Assembly: GCA_023384595.1 (NCBI GenBank)
Contig: JAHDVQ010000011.1
Location: forward strand, 1 to 34,664
DNA from: Vicinamibacteraceae bacterium
GTDB taxonomy: Bacteria > Acidobacteriota > Vicinamibacteria > Vicinamibacterales > JAFNAJ01
Direction of reading: 5' to 3'
DNA length: 34,664 bases
Positions 27,405-34,664 of the stretch are shown here, piece by piece (within the stretch, counting starts at the first letter, position 1; every line of letters begins with the position of its first letter). Made by a program: the position numbers and the translations under genes. The notes below the pieces were generated by a model. That model did not search any database. It saw only the letters and a list, made by a program, of their open reading frames with translations, and was not told where the DNA came from.

Positions 27405-28192
27405 TGCTCGTCTGAACCGGCCCCGCCCTCGTTCGGCGGGGGTGCGGCCTCCCCGGGGTCAGGCGCCTGCGCCGGCGGTGACTCCTGTGAGCCGGCCGCC
27501 GCGGACGTCCCCTCGTCGGCCCCGGGACGCCGGCGTCCGCGGCGCCGGCGGCGGCGCTTGCGCGCCGCGTCGGCCTGCGCGCTCTCGCCCTCGGTCGCTC
27601 CCTCGTCGTCCTCGTCGCGCGGCGGTCCGGCCAGCGCGTCCGGCCGGTACTGGACGACACCCTCGAGCGCGCGCGCGCGGCGCTCCGCGAAGTCGAGCCG
27701 CGCCGACATCGACTCGAGCCTCAGGCGAAGGTGCTTCGCCTCGAGGGTCGTCCGCGTCAGCTCGACGACGAGGTTGTTCAGCACCTCGAAGGTGAGGGCG
27801 TCCAGCTCCCGCCGCCGCAGCAGATGCTCGTTGATCTTCGTCTGCAGGTGCAGGGCGTGGCTGATCCGGTTGGCGTTGAAGAACAGCTTGACGATCGGGC
27901 TCAGCAGCCGGCGGATGAAGCGCAGCGGCGCGCGGTGCGACTCGTAGATGGAGTGCGCCTCGAACTCGAAGGTCTCGACGGGCGGCTCCGCCGCGCGGGC
28001 GCGGCGATAGTGCTCGAGCAGGTTCGAACGCACGCTCTCCGGGTCGAGCAGGCGCTCGAGCTTCACCGTCGCCAGGTGCCGCACCTCCTCTTCCGTGTAG
28101 TCGGCGCCGCGCTTGTCGCGGATGCGCGCGCGGATCTGCCGCATGATGTCGTCGACGTCGATCGAATCGGAACGTACGTTGAGGTCGGCCAT
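27401..28192 (-). CDS. Glycan-cluster-associated protein with a charged C-terminal tail, unknown function
   Basis: MADLNVRSDSIDVDDIMRQIRARIRDKRG...; helical middle region; tail KRRRRRRGRRRPGADEG...; 4-nt overlap with the downstream GT. Confidence 0.75.
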   Translation of the reverse strand: MADLNVRSDSIDVDDIMRQIRARIRDKRGADYTEEEVRHLATVKLERLLDPESVRSNLLEHYRRARAAEPPVETFEFEAHSIYESHRAPLRFIRRLLSPIVKLFFNANRISHALHLQTKINEHLLRRRELDALTFEVLNNLVVELTRTTLEAKHLRLRLESMSARLDFAERRARALEGVVQYRPDALAGPPRDEDDEGATEGESAQADAARKRRRRRRGRRRPGADEGTSAAAGSQESPPAQAPDPGEAAPPPNEGGAGSDEQ

Positions 28193-28226
28193 GGCAGCTG
28201 CGGAATCCGTTCGTGCGCGCCGACGG

Positions 28227-29180
28227 CTACAGGCCGAACGGGTGGTAGAGGATGGTCCCCACCGCCACGGCCCACAGCGCCACGCACGCAAGCAGCGGAC
28301 GGTCGGTCAGCAGCATCTCGGCCGGACTGCCGCCCCCCTGCTTCTGGTGTACGAGATAGAGATACCTGAAGATGCCGTAGATCGGAAACGGCAGCGTCAG
28401 CAGCAGGCGATCGGTACCGAACTTGTCGATCGTCTCCGGGCTGACCGTGTAGAGCGCATAGGCCACGAGCGTCGCCGCCGCCACGACCGCGATCATCTGG
28501 TCGAGCAGGTACGGGCTGTATTCCTGGAGGATCCGCCGGTGGCTGGTGGCCCCGTGCTGCAGGAGCACCAGCTCGTGGCGCCGCTTGCTCAGGGCCAGGA
28601 ACAACGCGAGCAGGATGGTGCAGACGAGCAGCCAGTGGCTGATCGGCACGCCAATGGCCACCGCACCCGCCACCGCGCGCAGGACGAAGCCGATCGCGAT
28701 GGTCATCACATCGATGATGACGGCGTGCTTGAGGGGGCCCGAATAGACGCTCAGCAGGCCCAGATAGACCGCAGCGACCAGCAGGAACCCGCGGCCCACC
28801 GCCGCCGCCGCCACGAGCGCCGCCGCCGCGAGGACGATGGCCACCCCGAGCGCGAGACGCGGCCCGAGCCTCCCGCTCGCAATGGGACGATGCCGCTTGA
28901 TCGGGTGCTGCCGGTCGTTCTCGCGGTCGACGACGTCGTTGACGAGGTACACGACGCCCGAGAGCGCGCAGAAGATGACGAAGGCCGCCGCGGCCAGGAC
29001 GAACGAGCGCAGGTCGAGCAGCTCGCGTCCGAACAGCAGGGCCGCGAAGACGACGAGGTTCTTCGTCCACTGGCTTGGACGAAGCGAGACGATCAGGCTG
29101 TGAACGAGAGAAGTGGAGGCCTCGGCCCTGGAAGGGGCCGGGGCGCCGTCAACGCGAGACGTGGCTGGCTGGCGCCCCAT
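28227..29180 (-). CDS. UbiA-family prenyltransferase, decaprenyl-phosphate phosphoribosyltransferase-like
   Basis: LRPSQWTKNLVVFAALLFG, NDVVDRENDRQHPIKRHRPIASG, SVYSGPLKHAVIIDVMTIAIGFVLRAVAGA; polytopic. Confidence 0.88.
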   Translation of the reverse strand: MGRQPATSRVDGAPAPSRAEASTSLVHSLIVSLRPSQWTKNLVVFAALLFGRELLDLRSFVLAAAAFVIFCALSGVVYLVNDVVDRENDRQHPIKRHRPIASGRLGPRLALGVAIVLAAAALVAAAAVGRGFLLVAAVYLGLLSVYSGPLKHAVIIDVMTIAIGFVLRAVAGAVAIGVPISHWLLVCTILLALFLALSKRRHELVLLQHGATSHRRILQEYSPYLLDQMIAVVAAATLVAYALYTVSPETIDKFGTDRLLLTLPFPIYGIFRYLYLVHQKQGGGSPAEMLLTDRPLLACVALWAVAVGTILYHPFGL

Positions 29181-29210
29181 GAAGCGCAGTGTGCGGCCGT
29201 CCCGAACGGC

Positions 29211-29549
29211 CTACGAGAAGCTGGCGACCGCCGGCTCCTCGGACTCGAAGGTCTCGAACACCGTCAGGAGCTTGGTGATGGACAGCAGGTCCTGGATGCG
29301 CTTGGTCAGGTTGAGCAGCTTCAGCTTGCCCCCCTGGCGGCTCACCGTCGTATAGGTGCGAACGATCTCGCCGAGGCCCGCGCTGTCGATGTACGGCACG
29401 CCTTCGAGATTGAGCAGGATCTTGCGGTGACCCTGGTTGAGCAGGCTGTTGATCTTGTCCTTCAACAGCTCATCGCCCTCCCCGAGGGTAATCTTGCCGG
29501 TCAGATCGAGGATCGTCACATCGCCAACGACCCGTTCCTCGATATGCAT
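29211..29549 (-). CDS. STAS-domain anti-sigma factor antagonist-like protein
   Basis: 112 aa: VTILDLTGKITLGEG, ILLNLEGVPYIDSAGLGEIV. Confidence 0.93.
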   Translation of the reverse strand: MHIEERVVGDVTILDLTGKITLGEGDELLKDKINSLLNQGHRKILLNLEGVPYIDSAGLGEIVRTYTTVSRQGGKLKLLNLTKRIQDLLSITKLLTVFETFESEEPAVASFS

Positions 29550-29690
29550 TGCTAACCTCCGTGCGAGCGCGAGACGCGGCCGACACTATCAGAACAGGGC
29601 ACCCTTCCGGACCGCTCACGGTACCACGAAGGATTTTCCGCGGTCAACCGGCGTATCTGAGACGAGAGGGCCGGAATTCCGGCGGAAAAC

Positions 29691-29721
29691 GGCGGCGGCG
29701 GCCCCGGGGACCACCGCCGCC
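29691..29721 (-). terminator. Likely intrinsic terminator of rpsU
   Basis: On the minus strand GGCGGCGGTGG-loop-CCGCCGCCGCC (one G.T-type mismatch) followed by GTTTTCC; starts about 13 nt after the rpsU stop. Confidence 0.5.
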
Positions 29722-29733
29722 AGAGGGGGGTGT

Positions 29734-29940
29734 CTACTCCATCTCGCGCCGCTGCTTCTTGCGGCTGCGCTTGCGGGCCAGCGCCTGCTTGGCGCGGCGC
29801 TTGTCGCCCGGCTTCAGGTAGAACGAGTGCTTCTTGATGTCCTTGATGATGTCTTCCTGCTGCACCTTCCGCTTGAAGCGGCGCAAGGCACTCTCAATCG
29901 ACTCGCCTTCCTGCACCTTCACTTCAGCCACGCCATCCAC
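29734..29940 (-). CDS. rpsU: 30S ribosomal protein bS21
   Basis: VKVQEGESIESALRRFKRKVQQEDIIKDIKKHSFYLKPGDKRRAKQALARKRSRKKQ. Confidence 0.95.
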   Translation of the reverse strand: MDGVAEVKVQEGESIESALRRFKRKVQQEDIIKDIKKHSFYLKPGDKRRAKQALARKRSRKKQRREME

Positions 29941-29964
29941 CCCCCTTACCGGCCGAAGAACTCA

Positions 29965-29985
29965 CCGCGGCGGACTTCGCCGCGG
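29965..29985 (-). promoter_or_regulatory. Stable hairpin in the rpsU 5' leader region
   Basis: CCGCGGCG-GACTT-CGCCGCGG, perfect 8-bp stem, between rpsU and purD. Confidence 0.45.
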
Positions 29986-30009
29986 GACGAATGTATTAGA
30001 TTATCACAG

Positions 30010-30036
30010 GCATCCGGCGCCGGCGTCGGGCATCCG
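30010..30036. repeat. Short 7-bp-type repeat cluster (gcatccg/gcgccg/gcgtcgg/gcatccg)
   Basis: Same unit family as 9414-9469. Confidence 0.55.
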
Positions 30037-30088
30037 GCCACAGGACGCGGCCGATGCCCGAGGGCCAGACGCCCTGCCTGGTCTCACC

Positions 30089-31366
30089 ATGCCCGAACGT
30101 GTCCTTGTCGTAGGCGGGGGAGCGCGGGAGCACGCCATCTGCTGGCGTCTCGTGCGCGATCCCGAGGCGCCGGCCGTGCTGGCGCTGCCCGGGAATCCGG
30201 GGATTGCAGAGCTGGCCCAGCTGCTGCCGGGCGACGCCGGCTCGCCCGACGCCATCCTGGCGCTCGCCGCCGGGCACCGCGCCGATCTGACCGTGATCGG
30301 GCCGGAGGTGCCTCTCGGCCTGGGGGTCGTCGATCGCTTCGCCGCCGCCGGCCGCCCAGTCGTGGGCCCCACCCGCGCCGCCGCGCGCCTCGAGACCAGC
30401 AAGGCGTTCGCCAAGCAGTTCATGACGAGGCACCGCGTGCCCACCGCGCGCTACCGCGTCTGCGACACGCCCGAGGACGCAACGCGCGCCATCGACGAGT
30501 TCGGCGCCCCGGTCGTCATCAAGGCCGACGGACTGGCGGCGGGGAAGGGCGTCGTCGTGGCCCTCGAGCGCGAGACGGCCCTCGCGGCCGTCAACGGCGC
30601 GATGATCGCCCGGCAGTTCGGCGACGCCGGCCTGTCGGTGGTCGTCGAAGAGTTCCTCGAGGGGACCGAGGCCTCCTTCTTCGTGCTCACCGACGGCACG
30701 CGCGCGCTCACCCTGACCTCGGCGCAGGACCACAAGCGGGCGTACGACGGGGATCAGGGCCCGAACACCGGCGGCATGGGGGCCTTCGCGCCGACGCCGC
30801 GGATTACGCCGGAGCTCGAGGTCCGCATCCTGAAGGAGATCGTCGAGCCCGTGCTGGCGGGCATGCGGGCCGAGGGGGCGCCCTATCGGGGCTTCCTGTA
30901 CGTCGGGCTGATGCTCACGGGCACGGGGCCGCGCGTCATCGAGTTCAACGTGCGGCTCGGCGATCCTGAAGCGCAGGTGGTGCTGCCGCTGCTCGACGAA
31001 CCCCTCCTGCCGCTGCTGCACGCCGCGGCCACCGGACACCTCGAACAGCGGCACGCCAGGACGTCGAGCCAGCCCCACGTCGGGGTGGTGGTCGCGTCGG
31101 GCGGCTATCCCGGCACCTTCGAGCGCGGCCGGCTCATCACGGGGCTCGACACCTTCACCGACGACGACCCCGTCGTGTTCCATGCCGGCACCAGGCGCGA
31201 CGGCGATCGCCTCGTCACCGACGGCGGACGCGTCCTGTCGGTCGTCGGGCGGGGCCGCGATTTTCCCAGCGCCATCGCCCACGCGTACAGCGGCGTCCGG
31301 CGCATCCACTTCGAGGGGATGCACTACCGGCGCGACATCGGCAGGACGGCGATGCTGTCGCTGTAG
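30089..31366 (+). CDS. purD: Phosphoribosylamine--glycine ligase
   Basis: MPERVLVVGGGAREHAICWRL, PEVPLGLGVVDRF, TSKAFAKQFMTRH, KADGLAAGKGVVVA, QDHKRAYDGDQGPNTGGMGAFAP, EFNVRLGDPEAQVVLP. Confidence 0.97.
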   Translation: MPERVLVVGGGAREHAICWRLVRDPEAPAVLALPGNPGIAELAQLLPGDAGSPDAILALAAGHRADLTVIGPEVPLGLGVVDRFAAAGRPVVGPTRAAARLETSKAFAKQFMTRHRVPTARYRVCDTPEDATRAIDEFGAPVVIKADGLAAGKGVVVALERETALAAVNGAMIARQFGDAGLSVVVEEFLEGTEASFFVLTDGTRALTLTSAQDHKRAYDGDQGPNTGGMGAFAPTPRITPELEVRILKEIVEPVLAGMRAEGAPYRGFLYVGLMLTGTGPRVIEFNVRLGDPEAQVVLPLLDEPLLPLLHAAATGHLEQRHARTSSQPHVGVVVASGGYPGTFERGRLITGLDTFTDDDPVVFHAGTRRDGDRLVTDGGRVLSVVGRGRDFPSAIAHAYSGVRRIHFEGMHYRRDIGRTAMLSL

Positions 31367-31626
31367 CGCCAGCGCCGTGTTGGCGGCATCGCGTTCCGCG
31401 TAGCGACCGATCCGATCCGATTCCCCGGACCCGGCATCCATCAATCCGGAGAGACGAGTCGCGCCGCCTGCCGCCGCCGCGTGGCGGGACGGCCGTCCGT
31501 CCGCCTGCCGTACATCCCCCCGTCCGATTCGTCACGCCTTCGGGCCCGGCCAGCACAAAGCGGCGGGCCGCACGCGGATCGGGCATCTGGTTCGCAGCCG
31601 TTCGAGACAACGCGCGAATGAGTGCC

Positions 31627-31668
31627 GGTCGGGCTGGCCCGTCGGTCTGACCATTCGAGGGCCCGACC
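31627..31668 (+). promoter_or_regulatory. Inverted repeat in the presumed leader of the TonB-dependent receptor gene
   Basis: GGTCGGGC (31627-31634) / GCCCGACC (31661-31668), 26-nt loop. Confidence 0.35.
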
Positions 31669-31747
31669 TCGGAACCGGAGCAGCCCGCGGCCTGCGAGGC
31701 ACGCCGCCTCGACGATCGGACCGTTCGCTCGGACGGGAGGGAGAACC

Positions 31748-34645
31748 ATGGCTAGACGGATGTTGAAGGGAGCGACGGGATTTCGAGCGCTCCTCTGTGT
31801 GGCGCTGATGTGGCTCACCACGGGCACGGGCTTCGCCCAGGGCCTGCAGACCGGGACGCTTCGTGGGACCGTCCGCGACCAGGAAGGGCTCGTGCTGCCC
31901 GGCGTCGTGGTCACGGCGCAGTCGACGGCACTGCAGGGCACGCGCGACGCGGTGACCGACGCCAACGGCACCTACGTGATCCGGGGGCTGCCCCCGGGAC
32001 GCTACTTCGTCAGCTTCCAGCTCTCGGGGTTCGAGGAGCTGCGGCTCGAAAGCGGCGTGGACCTCGGACAGGCCACCGAGCTCGAGGCGGTCATGCACGT
32101 GGCCGGCCTCGCCGAGCAGATCACGGTGGTGGCCGAGCCGTCGACGGCGCTGAGCAACGTGCAGGGCGGCGCGAACTACCGCGCCTCCGAGATCGACTCG
32201 CTCGCCACGCCGCGGACGCTCTCGGGCATCGCGGAACTCGCCCCCGGGCTCACCAACAACACGCCGAATGCGGGACAGGTGACCATCGCCGGCGGCTTCT
32301 CGTACGACAACGTCTTCCTCGTCGACGGCGTGGACGTGAACGACAACCTGTTCGGCGATCCCGACAACCTGTTCATCGAGGACGCCATCGAGGAGACGCA
32401 GGTCCTGACGTCCGGCATCTCGGCCGAGTACGGGCGCTTCTCGGGCGGCGTCATCAACGCGGTGACCAAGCGCGGCGGCGACATCTTCTCGGGCAGCTTC
32501 CGCACGAATCTCACCAACCCGTCGTGGACCGACGAGACGCCGTTCGAGCTGGAGAGCGGCACGTCGCGGCCCTCGGAGTTGTCGAAGGTCTTCGAGGCGA
32601 CGCTCGGCGGGCCGGTGCTGCGGTCGCGTCTGTGGTTCTTCACGGCGGGACGCTGGCAGGATCAGTCCGAGTCGGTGGCCCTCGACCAGACGGCCATCCA
32701 GGTCACGGAGAAGACGAAGAACACCCGCTGGGAGGGCAAGCTCACCGGGACGATCGCCGCCAATCACACCCTGCAAGGCAGCTATCTGTACAACCGGTCA
32801 GAGCTGACGCAGCGGTCGTTCGACTTCGACATCGACCCGGTCTCCACGGTGAACCCGGAGATCCCGAACTCGCTGTTCGGCGTGAACTACCGCGGCGTGC
32901 TGGGCAGCCGCGCCTTCGTCGAGGCGCAGGTGTCGCGGAAGAAGTACGAGATCACGAACTCGGGCGGCACCAACAGCGACATCCGCGAGTCGCCATTCAT
33001 CTCGCTCGCGCCCTTCGGCCTCTACAACTCGCCCTACTTCGACGCGACCGATCCCGAGGAGCGCAACAACTTCCAGGTGACCGGCAGCCTCTCGTACTAC
33101 CTCACCACGCCCGGGATGGGCAGCCACGACATCAAGGGCGGCTTCGAGGTCTACGAGAGCACCAACACGGGCGGCAACTCGCAGACGGCGAGCGGCTACG
33201 TCTTCTTCGCGCCGTACCTGAGCGGCGCCGATGGCCGGCCGGTGGTGCTGCCGAACGGGAAGTTCGTGCCCATCTTCACGCCGTTCGACGTCTTCATCAA
33301 CAACTGGCAGGCGACGCGCGGCGCCTCGCTCGACATCCGCACGACGTCGTTCTACCTGCAGGATCGCTGGACGGCTGGCCGGCACCTGTCCTTCGACCTC
33401 GGCGTGCGCTACGAGCGCGTGCGCAGCGACGTGTCGTCGGGTGACATCCTCGGCATCGACACCGACACGCTCGTGCCGCGTCTCGGCATGACCTACGATC
33501 CGCTCGGTGACGGCGTGTGGGTCCTCCAGGCGTCCTACGCGCACTATGCCGGGAAGTACTCCGAGGCCCAGTTCTCGTCGAACACGACGGTCGGCAACCC
33601 CGACCTCGTGCAGCTCCTCTACGTGGGCCCCGAAGGTCAGGGCTTCGACTTCGCGCCCGGCTTCGATCTCGCCAACTACGTTCCGGTGGGCGGCCGGTTC
33701 AACGCGTCGAACGTGAGCTTCGCGTCGAGCCTCTCGTCGCCGGTCAACAGGGAGTGGACGCTCTCGGTCGGCCGCCAGCTCGGATCGCGCGGCTACGCCA
33801 AGGTGTCCTACGTCAACCGCAACCTCGACGACATCGTCGAGGACTTCATCGATCTGACGACCGGCGAGACCGCCGTCGAGCGCGACGGGGTGGTCTACGG
33901 GCCCTTCCCGAACTCGGTCTTCCGGAACACCGACGTGCCCGACCGGCGCTACCAGGGCCTCGTGATGAGCGGGTCCTATCGCGTGACGCCGCGCTGGTCG
34001 CTCAACGGGCACTGGACCGTGCAGCTCGAGAACGACGGCAACTTCGAGGGCGAGGCCACCAACCAGCCGGCGCTCTCGTCGGAGATTGGCGACTATCCCG
34101 AGATCTACTCCGAGGCGCGGCACTATCCCGACGGGCGTCTGGCCGGCTTCCAGCGGCACAAGGTCCGGGCCTGGACGATCTACAACGTCGGCCTCGGCCG
34201 GGCCGGCTCGGCCGACGTCTCGTTCCTGTGGCGCTACGACTCACCGCTCACCTACAGCCTCGTGACGGCCGACGACAACCTGTCGCCGGTCCAGGAGGCT
34301 CTCGGCGCGGCGTACGCGGAGCTGCCCGTGTCGCAGACGGTCTACTTCGGGAAGCGCGGGTCGCAGACCTTCGAGTCGACGCACCTCTTCGATCTGGCGG
34401 TCAACTACAGCATCCCGGTCTTCCGCACGCTGCGGCCGTGGATCAAGTTCGAGGTGGTGAACCTGTTCAACAACGACACGCTGCTCACCTGGAACACCGA
34501 CGTGTTCCAGGATCCGGCGAGCCCGGTCGACGCCCTCGGCCTGCACACCGGCTACCTCGAGGGTCCGACCTTCGGCCGCGCCGAACAGAACGGCAACTAC
34601 CCGCTGCCCCGCACGTTCCGGGTGGCGCTCGGCGTGCGGTTCTAA
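31748..34645 (+). CDS. TonB-dependent receptor with N-terminal carboxypeptidase-regulatory-like domain
   Basis: Signal peptide; GTLRGTVRDQEGLVLPGVVVTAQS...; plug region (FLVDGVDVNDNLFGDPDNLFIEDAIEETQVLTSGISAEYGRFSGGVINAVTKRGG); C-terminal FRVALGVRF. Confidence 0.95.
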   Translation: MARRMLKGATGFRALLCVALMWLTTGTGFAQGLQTGTLRGTVRDQEGLVLPGVVVTAQSTALQGTRDAVTDANGTYVIRGLPPGRYFVSFQLSGFEELRLESGVDLGQATELEAVMHVAGLAEQITVVAEPSTALSNVQGGANYRASEIDSLATPRTLSGIAELAPGLTNNTPNAGQVTIAGGFSYDNVFLVDGVDVNDNLFGDPDNLFIEDAIEETQVLTSGISAEYGRFSGGVINAVTKRGGDIFSGSFRTNLTNPSWTDETPFELESGTSRPSELSKVFEATLGGPVLRSRLWFFTAGRWQDQSESVALDQTAIQVTEKTKNTRWEGKLTGTIAANHTLQGSYLYNRSELTQRSFDFDIDPVSTVNPEIPNSLFGVNYRGVLGSRAFVEAQVSRKKYEITNSGGTNSDIRESPFISLAPFGLYNSPYFDATDPEERNNFQVTGSLSYYLTTPGMGSHDIKGGFEVYESTNTGGNSQTASGYVFFAPYLSGADGRPVVLPNGKFVPIFTPFDVFINNWQATRGASLDIRTTSFYLQDRWTAGRHLSFDLGVRYERVRSDVSSGDILGIDTDTLVPRLGMTYDPLGDGVWVLQASYAHYAGKYSEAQFSSNTTVGNPDLVQLLYVGPEGQGFDFAPGFDLANYVPVGGRFNASNVSFASSLSSPVNREWTLSVGRQLGSRGYAKVSYVNRNLDDIVEDFIDLTTGETAVERDGVVYGPFPNSVFRNTDVPDRRYQGLVMSGSYRVTPRWSLNGHWTVQLENDGNFEGEATNQPALSSEIGDYPEIYSEARHYPDGRLAGFQRHKVRAWTIYNVGLGRAGSADVSFLWRYDSPLTYSLVTADDNLSPVQEALGAAYAELPVSQTVYFGKRGSQTFESTHLFDLAVNYSIPVFRTLRPWIKFEVVNLFNNDTLLTWNTDVFQDPASPVDALGLHTGYLEGPTFGRAEQNGNYPLPRTFRVALGVRF

Positions 34646-34664
34646 CCGGCATCCGGCGTCCGGC

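Overview
A GC-rich bacterial chromosomal window, probably Acidobacteriota/Vicinamibacteria-like by gene content (an inference). I found no rRNA, tRNA, CRISPR array or intact mobile element.

Main blocks, left to right:
1. 20-4865 (-): a tightly packed five-gene operon. It encodes a NarI/DsrM-like membrane subunit, a DsrK/HdrD-like Fe-S protein with a CCG domain, a HEAT-repeat protein, a stand-alone receiver and a PAS histidine kinase.
2. 5141-9397 (+): a small lipoprotein, a LolD/MacB-type ATPase and an S9 peptidase with a C-terminal extension.
3. 9505-11429 (-): DppD/OppD-DppF/OppF-like ATPases with no permease genes nearby.
4. 11521-11808 (+): a 95-aa orphan behind a near-consensus sigma70 promoter.
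5. 11839-14444 (-): eno and glgC, overlapping as GTGA.
6. 14625-17705 (+): a secreted protein of unknown function and an outer-membrane barrel-like protein with no obvious plug.
7. 17994-22414 (+): a PDZ-multiTM-GAF-PAS histidine kinase and a sigma54 (GAFTGA) response regulator, preceded by a good -24/-12 site.
8. 22386-29549 (-): four coupled GT4 glycosyltransferases in an A-B-B'-A' paralogue order, a coiled-coil/charged-tail protein, a decaprenyl-phosphate phosphoribosyltransferase-like UbiA protein and a STAS protein.
9. 29734-29940 (-): rpsU. 30089-31366 (+): purD. 31748-34645 (+): a TonB-dependent receptor.

The best leads are the redox-complex/two-component operon, the sigma54-linked kinase beside the glycan cluster, a dispersed 7-bp tandem repeat family, and a REP-like hairpin that contains a stop codon.
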